In this document: positions 8,155-16,277 of the stretch, in pieces
How positions within the stretch are numbered: position 1 is the stretch's first letter
Layout: each line of letters starts with the position of its first letter
Source of the DNA: Acidobacteriota bacterium
GTDB lineage: Bacteria > Acidobacteriota > Terriglobia > Terriglobales > Acidobacteriaceae
Assembly: GCA_021798655.1 (NCBI GenBank)
Contig: JAJZFE010000382.1
Location: 1 to 18,910 of the forward strand
DNA: 18,910 bases
Direction of reading: 5' to 3'
Notes under the pieces: model-generated
Databases searched by the model: none
What the model was told of the DNA's origin: nothing
The model's input: the letters and a program-made list of their open reading frames with translations, nothing else
Made by a program: the position numbers and the translations under genes

Positions 8155-10814
8155 TTTTCGAACATCCAATCCAGGTTGGCGGGCGCGCTGCTGTTCGCGC
8201 CTGCGTCGAAGACGACTCTTTGTTGCGTCTTGAGGTCCTGCGGGATGAAGCCGAGCACCACGTAGGAGCCGCTGCTCAGATTCAATTCGTTCGTGCCGGC
8301 ACCGAACGGCGCCGCCCACACGTCGAGCGGTTGCCCTTTGTTGAGGGTGATGGCGTTCAGCAGCAGCAGGTTCCAGTTTTCAGCATCGGAGTTTGCAGGG
8401 CCGGTGCGGCCCTTGGTTTTGAAGAAGCCGACCAACACCTGTCCAGGCTGCTGCAGTGTAAAGCGCAGCGGCACGTCCTGCCGTGCCGGCGCGCGGATTC
8501 CGGTGAAGCCGCTCATCTCCTGCGCTACGCCGGTGATGGTGACGCTCGAGTCCACGCTGACGCGCTCGCCGCTGCGCAGGACGAATGTCTCCGCCGCTCC
8601 TGGGCTGATAGTGAAGGCGAGTTGCGGCCAGGTCTTTACATCGGTGGCGTGTGCATTTCCAACGCCGCTCGTTACCAGTTTCAATCGCGCTCGATACGTT
8701 GCCAGTTCCTTCTCGTACACCGGCAGCAGATCCCGCCAGTGCTCTGTCTTCGGGCCGCCGCGCAGGGGGATCTGACGCTGCGAGGTGTGCATCGACGCGG
8801 CATCGCGATAGGTGGTATCAGTCAGCTGCGTCAGTGTACGAAAGTCCGCGACGCTCTCGGCCAGCAGCGGTTCAGCCTGTTGCAGATGCGCGATATCGTG
8901 ATCGTAGCCGTAGAGCATGACGAGTTCGGCAGCGTGAGTTTTTGCCTGATAGAAGAGCATCAGCGCGTGGATGCAACGCATGTCATTGAGCAGCCGGTCG
9001 TATTCGGCGAGGTCTTTGGTGACGTCGGCTCGCGCCGCTTCTGCTTCGACGACTGCCTTGCCGGACTCCTCTGCGGCAGAGTCGGCCACGGCGAGAGGCG
9101 TTTTGCCGTGGTGTGGCTTGTGCGCAATCTCCGCAGCGACATAGTCATCGAGCCGCTCGCCGTCGGGTGCATCACCGGTCCACAGCGTCTGCGCCGGGTT
9201 GTAGCGCGCCGCGTCGATCAACTGCGGCATCGTCAGTCCAAGGGAGAACACCTCGCGGTTGCCCTCTGTGATGCCGATGCGCGGCAGCATCTCCGGCGCA
9301 CAGACACCGGAGAGCTCATAGGCCGCCAGCAGATGCTCGCCGGCCGCAGTGCTGCCGTAACGCTCCGCAAGCTGCTGCACCCAGTAGGTGTGCTCGCTCA
9401 TGGGGTCGCGATTCGGGTTCCATGCGTAGCGGCTCCATGCGTCGAACCAGATCCAGTCGCGATCAAGCTGATTCAACGCGGGGTTGTCTGCCGTGTTGGG
9501 CCAGTCCCAATAACGCAGCGGGTAAAGGTGCAGGCCCTGGATGCCGATGCGCTGAAAGTTCAGCAGCGTCTGGCGCACGAAGTCAGGATCGCCCCAGCGA
9601 AACGGCTCGAGGTTGGAGAGCAGGTGTATATTCGCAATCGCGATGTTGGAGTTCGCTACCAGATCCTTGAAGCGATCCAGCACAGGGCCGCGCACGTTGG
9701 TCCACGTCAGCGACTCGCCGTTCCACTTGAACATCGTGTCGATGTTGGAGTACATCGGGTTGGCGGCCTTCAGCACGTCATCAATGTCAGTGGCGTGCGC
9801 ACGAACGACGATCGGCGGCGGGCTCGTTGTGCCCAGTGTGTGCAGGCCGTCCTGTACGCCGGGGATGATGGCCTGCGTCAGCCATTGCGCGCCGGCGTGG
9901 GGCGAAAGCGCTTCGCCAAGTGTCATCATCAGACCGACGTTCGGGTACTCGCGAATGAACTCGGAGATTGCGTAGCGCGTGTACTCGGTGGCCAGTGGCG
10001 TTGGTGTTGTCAAGTGATACGGCAGGTTATGAGCGCGCGCAAAGGTGTGCGACAAGTGAATGTTATAGAAGCCCTGCAGCACCCAGATGCCGCGTCGATC
10101 GGCCTCGCGCGTGATCCAGCGGTACATCGCAATATTCTGTTCCAACTGTGCCGTCGGCAGCTCCTGCGCCTCAGGGTATCGAGGCAGCTTCAGCAGGGAT
10201 GTAAACGGATGCCCGTTCCAGAGGTACAGAGTATTCATCCGCTCGCGCAGCAGCATGTCCAGGTATCGCGTCCACGCGGCCTTGTCGTAGAAAAACGGAA
10301 AGTCCTTCGGCGTGTATGGATAGTCGTACTCTGCGCCTTCGTAGGTGATCTCCGGCTTCTGTAATCCAATCGCTGTGCCGCGCAGCTTCAGCGCTGGATG
10401 GTCTTCGTAATCCAGCGTCGTTGGTAACGCATGAGTACTCGCAATGCGTTGCTGCAACTCCATCGCGCCATAGAGCACGCCCGAAGCATCGCTGCCTGCG
10501 ACATAAATGGTGTTGCCCACGCGACGCAGAGCGAAGGCTTCCGTCGCGCCCGGCCAGAACTGCGGCAGTGCATCTGCGTTGCGAAAGAGCTTCGAGTTGC
10601 GTTGCGCGACGAGGATCGTTACGTTCTGCTGCTGGTTGGTCTTTGTGAGGGTCGTGCGAAGCTGCTCTGCGGCGTACTGCTCACGCGGGGACGCGTCGGG
10701 TGCGGTGATGACTCGCACGGCCGCGCTGCACCGTACTGCGCCTATTCCATACAGCACTGCAAGAGCGAGCGCACCTGCAGCGAGTTTGCGGATGTTCAAG
10801 CCGCTTGCAGTCAT
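8151..10814 (-). CDS. Large secreted glycosidase-like protein with GH20/GH67-type N-terminal domain
   Basis: Predicted secreted glycoside hydrolase of 887 residues, not assignable to a family by eye. Residues 1-31 form a Sec signal. A small alpha/beta domain follows (VRVITAPDASPREQYAAEQL, then YVAGSDASGVLYGAMELQQ) like those preceding the barrel in GH20, GH67 and related enzymes. A probable (beta/alpha)8 barrel starts near DHPALKLRGTAIG and contains MLLRERMNTLYLWNGH, GLMMTLGEALSP (Glu301) and MFKWNGESLTW (Glu367); these Glu are catalytic candidates only. An alpha-helical region and a C-terminal beta-sandwich complete it. I chose ATG 10814 because it overlaps the upstream stop (ATGA) and has AAAGGG eight bases before it. 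Reading further upstream to 10994 adds 60 basic residues that overlap the neighbouring gene in another frame and bury the signal peptide. It is the last gene of the minus operon. An alpha-glucuronidase-like role fits the neighbours but is a guess. Confidence 0.85.
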   Translation of the reverse strand: MTASGLNIRKLAAGALALAVLYGIGAVRCSAAVRVITAPDASPREQYAAEQLRTTLTKTNQQQNVTILVAQRNSKLFRNADALPQFWPGATEAFALRRVGNTIYVAGSDASGVLYGAMELQQRIASTHALPTTLDYEDHPALKLRGTAIGLQKPEITYEGAEYDYPYTPKDFPFFYDKAAWTRYLDMLLRERMNTLYLWNGHPFTSLLKLPRYPEAQELPTAQLEQNIAMYRWITREADRRGIWVLQGFYNIHLSHTFARAHNLPYHLTTPTPLATEYTRYAISEFIREYPNVGLMMTLGEALSPHAGAQWLTQAIIPGVQDGLHTLGTTSPPPIVVRAHATDIDDVLKAANPMYSNIDTMFKWNGESLTWTNVRGPVLDRFKDLVANSNIAIANIHLLSNLEPFRWGDPDFVRQTLLNFQRIGIQGLHLYPLRYWDWPNTADNPALNQLDRDWIWFDAWSRYAWNPNRDPMSEHTYWVQQLAERYGSTAAGEHLLAAYELSGVCAPEMLPRIGITEGNREVFSLGLTMPQLIDAARYNPAQTLWTGDAPDGERLDDYVAAEIAHKPHHGKTPLAVADSAAEESGKAVVEAEAARADVTKDLAEYDRLLNDMRCIHALMLFYQAKTHAAELVMLYGYDHDIAHLQQAEPLLAESVADFRTLTQLTDTTYRDAASMHTSQRQIPLRGGPKTEHWRDLLPVYEKELATYRARLKLVTSGVGNAHATDVKTWPQLAFTISPGAAETFVLRSGERVSVDSSVTITGVAQEMSGFTGIRAPARQDVPLRFTLQQPGQVLVGFFKTKGRTGPANSDAENWNLLLLNAITLNKGQPLDVWAAPFGAGTNELNLSSGSYVVLGFIPQDLKTQQRVVFDAGANSSAPANLDWMFEN

Positions 10815-12382
10815 AGCGAAACCCTTTGAAACAGTGCTGCCTGGTAGGGCTTGCCGCTCAGTGTCACGTGAGATTGCGCCGCAGCCTGCTTCTCCTCGGG
10901 ATCGGCGTCGCCGGTTTGCTTCTTTGGCGTCTTGCCGCTGAAGACGCCTGGCAACTCCTGCGATGTCATGTTCCAGGGGTCGATGAGCGTGCACTTGAAG
11001 TTGACGCCAGCAGGCAGTGGGAAGTCATACTCTCCAATGCTGTGCATGTCGAAGTAGTAGAGATAGACCTCGTTCGGCGTGCCGGCAGAGAGATAGTACG
11101 AGCCTTCGTACTCGTTGATGCCGGTCCTGGTGATCTTCTCCAGCCAGGAGCGCAGGTACGCAATGCGTGGTGCGCTGCTGCCCATCAATCGGCCACCGTC
11201 TGACCACGCCGGTGTTCCTGGAGGGCTGATGTAGGTCTCTCCGTGTGTGGCGTAGGTGCCTGCGACGACGGCGAGCCAGAAGCGCCGCGTCATCTCTTCA
11301 GGAGACAGGTTGCCCCAGCGCCGTGAGATGTTGCCCTCATACTGAATCTCGTCCCACACAATTGGCTTGCCCCACGCGTGGCGGTACGTCGCGGCCTTGT
11401 TGAAGTCGTACTCCTGCAGGCTCGCGTGCGTCACCCACGGCTTGCTGTTGTCGTACTGTGTGTGGCTGTGGTGGATGGATCGCAGATGGCTGTATGGGTC
11501 TTCTTGTTGAATCACATGGAAGTAGTGGTCCCAGTCCTTCATCGTCTTCGTCTTCACCAGGTCATACTCGTTCGCCACCGACCACCACACGTTGCGATAG
11601 GCCGCCAGCCGCGCAATGGCATAGCGCAGATACAGATCGTTCGCCTCCGCAGGCATCGACTTGTAGCCCCATGCGTCGTAGGGGTGAAACAGAATCACGT
11701 CGGCCTCAATGCCCATGCTCCGCAGCCGGGCGATGGTCTTCTCCCAGTGCTGAAAGTAGGCAGGGTTCAAACGCGTCAGGTCGCTCTCTCCGTTCGCGTT
11801 GCGCAGAAAGGGCAGCAGCGTTAGTTCGTGACCTTGCGGTTTCGGCAGCAGGCAGAGGCGCACTTTGTTGAAGCCCGCTGTCGCCAGCGTCGTCATGGTC
11901 TGCTCTTCGAATGGAGCACCCATGAACGCGCAGGAGTAGCACGTTGTTCCGAAGGGAAAGTAGGGCTTGCCATCCATGTACTGAAAGTGAAATTCATGCG
12001 CTGTGCTTACGGGGCCGTGATTGTCAGCCTTTGCTGGTGTGCACTCCAGGCTGCCACTATGGCCGTTCAACGTCGCGGCTGAACTCGTGGTCGTCCACGT
12101 CCAGTGTCCGGCAGTGTCGGGCATAAAGCGTACGCGGTAGACGCCGTCGCCATCGTAGAAGCCGCTGACGAGAACGGTGCGGTGACCCATTGCAAACGTT
12201 GCGCTCAGCGTTACGTCGGCGAACGGATTTCCATCCGACGGACCCTTCAACGAAAGCTCATAGGTGTCCCACTGTTCCACGTTGTCCTTGCTGGCGGCGT
12301 GTGATGGCTCCGCACGCAGTGTGGCTGCGTAGCCGATCATGGTTGCACCGGCAGTCAGTTGCAACATCTCGCGTCGATTCAT
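10811..12382 (-). CDS. DUF5060/DUF4038/DUF5605-type glycoside hydrolase (apiosidase-like fold)
   Basis: Predicted exported clan-A-like hydrolase, 523 residues. The N-terminus MNRREMLQLTAGA resembles a twin-arginine signal. An Ig-like DUF5060 domain follows (about 35-120; QWDTYELSLKGPSDGNPF and GFYDGDGVYRVRFMPDTAGHWTW). Next comes a DUF4038-type barrel (about 130-420), the fold found in GH140 apiosidase. Glu272 in WWSVANEYDL and Glu345 in VWDEIQYEG sit at the places expected for acid/base and nucleophile. The C-terminal part (EYEGSYYLSAGTPNEVYLYYFD onward) fits a DUF5605-like beta domain. An insert rich in Lys, Asp and Glu lies near residues 480-500. Start and stop overlap the neighbours by ATGA on both sides, and GAGGAAG precedes the start by five bases, so translation is coupled. 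Apiose is a possible substrate, but the DUF5060 architecture differs from known GH140 enzymes, so specificity is open. Confidence 0.87.
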   Translation of the reverse strand: MNRREMLQLTAGATMIGYAATLRAEPSHAASKDNVEQWDTYELSLKGPSDGNPFADVTLSATFAMGHRTVLVSGFYDGDGVYRVRFMPDTAGHWTWTTTSSAATLNGHSGSLECTPAKADNHGPVSTAHEFHFQYMDGKPYFPFGTTCYSCAFMGAPFEEQTMTTLATAGFNKVRLCLLPKPQGHELTLLPFLRNANGESDLTRLNPAYFQHWEKTIARLRSMGIEADVILFHPYDAWGYKSMPAEANDLYLRYAIARLAAYRNVWWSVANEYDLVKTKTMKDWDHYFHVIQQEDPYSHLRSIHHSHTQYDNSKPWVTHASLQEYDFNKAATYRHAWGKPIVWDEIQYEGNISRRWGNLSPEEMTRRFWLAVVAGTYATHGETYISPPGTPAWSDGGRLMGSSAPRIAYLRSWLEKITRTGINEYEGSYYLSAGTPNEVYLYYFDMHSIGEYDFPLPAGVNFKCTLIDPWNMTSQELPGVFSGKTPKKQTGDADPEEKQAAAQSHVTLSGKPYQAALFQRVSL

Positions 12383-14859
12383 GTGGTCTTCCTCGTCTTC
12401 CCTGGAGTCGCTGGTGTCAGCGTGTACGTCTCGCCGGCAATCGCTTTGAAATGGATGCCTTGATCCATCGCTGCGAAGGGCACGGATCCGTGGCTGTTGT
12501 GTAGCGCATCAACGCCGAGCGTTGATTGCAGCGTGATGGTGTGCCCGCGGCTGAGCGATGCGTGCAGTGTTGCTTGTTGCAGCAGGCCGCTCTGCCATTC
12601 CATATCCACAACCAGACCGCCGCGCGCACGCAGACCGCGCGCACTGCCTTGCGACCACTGCGCAGGCAGCGCAGGCAGCAACCGCACCACACCGCTGTGA
12701 CTCTGCAGCAGCATCTCGGCCATCGCTGCGGGTGCGCCCAGATTGCCGTCGATCTGGAACGGCGAGTTCGGCTTCAGCCCGCAGACATCAAACAGATTCG
12801 TACGGGTGCATTGACGGAGGAGCTCCAGCAGATTGTGGTGGCACTCATCGCCGCGGCCCAGCCGCGCCAGGCAGTTGGTGATCCACGCGCGGCTCCAGCC
12901 GGTCGAGCCACTGCCGTTTGCGAGTCGCCGCTGCAGCGTTGCATACGCTGCGGCAGCCAATGCGGGCGTGGCCTCTGGCGTGATCTGATCTTCGGGATAC
13001 AGCGCAAACAAATGCGAGATGTGCCGATGTCCCGGCTCCACTTCTGGATAGTCTTCGAGCCACTCCTGTAGGCAGCCGTCGCTCGCAATCTTTATGGGCG
13101 GCAGCTTCGCCTCGGCCGCCGCAATCTGTTCCCGCAGCGAAGCGTCAATGCCCAACAGCGTCGCGGCCGCGCTCGTTCGTAGAAAAACAGCACGCGTAAT
13201 CTCGACGTCCATCGTGGGCGACATGCACAGGCTCGCGTGCCGTCCATCGGGAAGCTTGTAGCTGTTCTCCGGCGACAGTGATGGCCCGGAAAGGAGATGG
13301 CCATGGCCGTCCGACACCAGGTAGTCCAGTAGAAAATGCGTCACGTCGCGGAGCATTGGGTACGCGCGCTCTCTCAGGAACGTCAGGTCCCCATTGAATT
13401 CGTAGTGCTGCCACAAGTGCAGCGCAAGCCAATTGGCGCCCATCGCCCAGATGCCGGAGTGGACGCCATCGATAGGCACTGCATCGCCCCAGATGTCCGT
13501 GTTGTGATGCACCACGAATCCGTTCGCGCGGTAGTACGTTTGTGCAGTGATGGTGCCGGCGGCACGCGTCCGATCCAGCAGATCGAACAACTGCGGATGC
13601 AGGTCTGCAAGATGGGTCGTCTCCGCCGGCCAGTAGTTCATCTGCGCGTTGATGTTGACCGTGTACTTCGATCCCCACGGCGGATCGACGCTCTCATTCC
13701 ATATGCCCTGTAGATTTGCGGGTAACGTGCCCGGCCGGCTGCTGCTGATCAGCATGTAACGCCCAAACCGAAAGTAGATGGCCAGCAGACGCACGTCGTC
13801 TTCACCTGCCTTGACCCGTTCCATGCGCTTGTTCGTTGGCATGTCCTGCAGCGGATCTTCTCCATCGAGTAGCTGCAGGTCGCAACGCCGGTAGTAACGT
13901 TGATAGTCGCGCACATGCCGGTCGCGCAGCGTTGCGTACGCTGTGCTCGCTGCCTTGAGATATGTGGCACAGGCCGCGGCCATGTCGCGTACACGAAACT
14001 CGGTTGCCGCAACGAAGTACAGAGTCGCAGCATCGGCATCCTCAATCTGTAGTCGATTGCCGACTGCGATGCACCGCCCACCTTCGGTCCTCACGCACAG
14101 CTCGCCGCGAAAACGCACACCTGTCTGGCGCTCCTTGATCGCAGAGCCGGGGTTGTCATTGACCGGCAGCGCCTGCCCGGTGATGATGAGATGCTCGTCA
14201 CCAACGGCAGTCGTCTCACAGCTCATCGGACGATCAAGTCGAACTCCACAGTGGATCTTGCCGCTCGCGCTGCTGCTCAGGCGCATTACGAGCATCTGGT
14301 CCGGCGCAGAACTGAACACCTCGCGCGTGTAGTCCACCTCGTCGCAACGGAACGTGGTTCGTACTACGGCTTCATCCAGGCGCAGCTCTCTGCGATAGTT
14401 GATCGCTTGGCTCCATTGCGGCGCGTCGAGCCATAGGTCGCCCAATGTCTGGTAGCACGGCAGCCGCGGCGGCTGCGCCAGCATCCCCTTTGCAGCGAGT
14501 GCTTCAGCCTCGATGACGTGCCCAGCCAGCAACAGTTCGCGCACCTGCTGCACAGCTTCGCGCGCGTCGGGATTGTTTCTGTCGCGCACTTCGCCGTCCC
14601 AGATTGTCTCTTCGTTCAACTGAATATGCTCGCGCTCCGGAGCGCCGTACACCATGCCGCCCAGTCTGCCATTGCCTACCGGCAACGCGTCGGGCCAGAC
14701 CTGCGCCGGTTCTGCAAAGAACATCGTGTGCTGAGAGGTAGGCTCGCTCTTCGATTGCGTGTCGGACGTCGTGCCGCGTGCGCTCCACAACGGCGCGCTC
14801 TTCATGCCTGCACCCGCCAGTGCGCCGTGTTTCAGAAAGCTTCGCCGGCTGCGGTTCAT
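12379..14859 (-). CDS. GH95 alpha-L-fucosidase / alpha-L-galactosidase
   Basis: Predicted exported GH95 enzyme, 826 residues, the usual length. It would remove terminal alpha-1,2-linked L-fucose or L-galactose with inversion. The N-terminus NRSRRSFLKHGALAG has a textbook twin-arginine motif (SRRSFLK, residues 4-10). Family landmarks in order are PVGNGRLGGMVYG, LNEETIWDG, a beta-domain, NLQGIWNE, NINAQMNYWPAE, HHNTDIWGD, GPSLSPENSY, the EPGHRHISHLFALYP segment and FQIDGNLG. By comparison with the Bifidobacterium enzyme AfcA, the catalytic residues are Asn402 and Asn404, general acid Glu531 and Asp704. All are present, so activity is expected. ATG overlaps the upstream TGA (ATGA), and GGAGG lies five bases before it. 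Fucose and galactose cannot be separated by eye. Fucosylated arabinogalactan, xyloglucan-type or L-galactosylated xylan or pectin side chains are all possible targets. Confidence 0.95.
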   Translation of the reverse strand: MNRSRRSFLKHGALAGAGMKSAPLWSARGTTSDTQSKSEPTSQHTMFFAEPAQVWPDALPVGNGRLGGMVYGAPEREHIQLNEETIWDGEVRDRNNPDAREAVQQVRELLLAGHVIEAEALAAKGMLAQPPRLPCYQTLGDLWLDAPQWSQAINYRRELRLDEAVVRTTFRCDEVDYTREVFSSAPDQMLVMRLSSSASGKIHCGVRLDRPMSCETTAVGDEHLIITGQALPVNDNPGSAIKERQTGVRFRGELCVRTEGGRCIAVGNRLQIEDADAATLYFVAATEFRVRDMAAACATYLKAASTAYATLRDRHVRDYQRYYRRCDLQLLDGEDPLQDMPTNKRMERVKAGEDDVRLLAIYFRFGRYMLISSSRPGTLPANLQGIWNESVDPPWGSKYTVNINAQMNYWPAETTHLADLHPQLFDLLDRTRAAGTITAQTYYRANGFVVHHNTDIWGDAVPIDGVHSGIWAMGANWLALHLWQHYEFNGDLTFLRERAYPMLRDVTHFLLDYLVSDGHGHLLSGPSLSPENSYKLPDGRHASLCMSPTMDVEITRAVFLRTSAAATLLGIDASLREQIAAAEAKLPPIKIASDGCLQEWLEDYPEVEPGHRHISHLFALYPEDQITPEATPALAAAAYATLQRRLANGSGSTGWSRAWITNCLARLGRGDECHHNLLELLRQCTRTNLFDVCGLKPNSPFQIDGNLGAPAAMAEMLLQSHSGVVRLLPALPAQWSQGSARGLRARGGLVVDMEWQSGLLQQATLHASLSRGHTITLQSTLGVDALHNSHGSVPFAAMDQGIHFKAIAGETYTLTPATPGKTRKTT

Positions 14860-16277
14860 TGCGCCTCCGTTCGATACAGCACTGCGCTATGTGGAGGCAG
14901 CTCAGCCGATGCTGGCCAACCGCTGGGGATGTGCTCTTCCGTGAGTGTGGTCTGTCTGCTGTCGAGCGACGGTCCGGTCAGCAAGCTGTGACGGATACGG
15001 TTTCGATGCTTCCTTGGCAAAGGCGGCAGTGCGATCGTTGTTGCCGCGCTACTCTTGTTGATCAGCGCAATTATCTGCGCCGTGCCGTTGCGAGCTGCGT
15101 ATGCCGTCACACGAGACCCGGTTCCACCCAGTTCGCACTCCACAAATTGGCTGCCTGCAAATCCCTGTGCGAACTGCATTCCAAAGTACTCCGGCCTTCG
15201 CTCAAAACCCGCAGACGGTGACCCGGCGATCGGCGTGTAGTACCCGTTGCCGCCGCCATGAAGGTTCACTCCCGCCACGCCCTTCTGCGCCAGGTGCAAC
15301 ATGTAGTCAGCGCACCACAGTGCCGACGCAAGCGTGTCGGACACGCCTGGCTTGCCGCCGTCCCAGCATGAGTTACCCTCACACATCCGATACGGAAGAT
15401 GCGCCGCTGCTGCGGCCGCCAACAGCGCATCGAGCTTCGTCTCCGGTTGTGTCTGCACGTGCGGGTCAGCGTCCAGCAGCTTGTCCAGTGTGGAGTTCGG
15501 CGAACCTGCAGGCCCCATCGCATACGCGTGTGCCGTCAACAATACGATGTCCTTGCGTGACGCCGCGTACTCCGCAAATGCGGTGAAGAAGGGCAACTTG
15601 TTGCTGATATCGGGCCCCGCAAATCGCGCCTGCGGCACGACCGCCGTGATTGCGTCGTGGCTGTTTGTCCACTCAGCGATGTAATCACTCGGGCTATACG
15701 ATGCTGGACGATAACGGTTGCGAAAGGAGTCTGGCTCATTGCCAATCTGCAACGCGATCAGTCGTTCACCAAGCTCTGCATAAACGGCCGCAGCCTCTCG
15801 TGCGGCATTCTCCTTGCTGCCCTGACCCAGGTTCAGCCCATAGAGACAGCGCCATCCGGTCGCATCGAGAAATGCACGAAGGTTCTTCAACGCTAGCAGG
15901 CTCGTGATTGTGCCTGCCTTCACGGTCTTGCTGGTGTCTGGGCCGAAGACCTCAAATGGCGGCGTGCCCTGCGGCGCCTGCTCGGAGAAGGTGGTGAACT
16001 CTGAGGAGCCACCGCCCAGGCGCAGAACGCCGCGCGGTGACAGCTCGCGAAAGATCTGTATCAACTCGCGATTCTCCGCAGAGAAGAACGTGGGATTCGC
16101 GAGTTGCGCCGATTCGTACGATAGCCCCGTGTAGTCCTGCGGCATCACCACGCCGTCGGCCGCCTCATGCAGTGTCAGCTCTGCTCGATCAGCTTGCTGT
16201 GCATAACCGTGCGTGGTCAAGGCGGCGGCCGCGGCACCGTACATAAAGATGCGGCGATTCATTGGGTTCCCGGGCAT
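14856..16277 (-). CDS. GH79-type beta-glucuronidase
   Basis: Predicted exported retaining beta-glucuronidase of family GH79 (the heparanase family), 473 residues, which would remove GlcA or 4-O-methyl-GlcA from glycan side chains. The N-terminus contains NRRIFMYGAAAAALTTHG, a twin-arginine-like signal. The barrel has GLSYESAQL, VLRLGGGSSEF and LQIGNEPDSF with acid/base Glu181. The nucleophile is Glu300 in RMCEGNSCW, and GVNLHGGG follows. A C-terminal beta-sandwich (VTAYAARNGTAQIIALINKS onward) completes it. The start at 16277 directly follows the upstream stop (TAGATG), with GGAG about nine bases before it. A start at 16262 is equally possible and would give MNRR, like the two downstream Tat proteins. 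Its stop overlaps the GH95 start. Together with the rhamnosidase and esterase in the window it supports a glucuronic-acid-bearing substrate. GH79 members also attack other beta-uronides. Confidence 0.88.
   Translation of the reverse strand: MPGNPMNRRIFMYGAAAAALTTHGYAQQADRAELTLHEAADGVVMPQDYTGLSYESAQLANPTFFSAENRELIQIFRELSPRGVLRLGGGSSEFTTFSEQAPQGTPPFEVFGPDTSKTVKAGTITSLLALKNLRAFLDATGWRCLYGLNLGQGSKENAAREAAAVYAELGERLIALQIGNEPDSFRNRYRPASYSPSDYIAEWTNSHDAITAVVPQARFAGPDISNKLPFFTAFAEYAASRKDIVLLTAHAYAMGPAGSPNSTLDKLLDADPHVQTQPETKLDALLAAAAAAHLPYRMCEGNSCWDGGKPGVSDTLASALWCADYMLHLAQKGVAGVNLHGGGNGYYTPIAGSPSAGFERRPEYFGMQFAQGFAGSQFVECELGGTGSRVTAYAARNGTAQIIALINKSSAATTIALPPLPRKHRNRIRHSLLTGPSLDSRQTTLTEEHIPSGWPASAELPPHSAVLYRTEAQ

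Noticed and set aside
8007..10364. 785-codon open frame on the plus strand overlapping the GH43-like and unassigned glycosidase genes
   Set aside because: It overlaps two supported genes, lacks recognisable domains and has shadow-frame composition.
10815..10994. 60-residue N-terminal extension of the unassigned glycosidase
   Set aside because: It lies out of frame inside the C-terminus of the neighbouring gene, is basic and low in structure, and would place the signal peptide internally. The ATGA junction and AAAGGG site support 10814.
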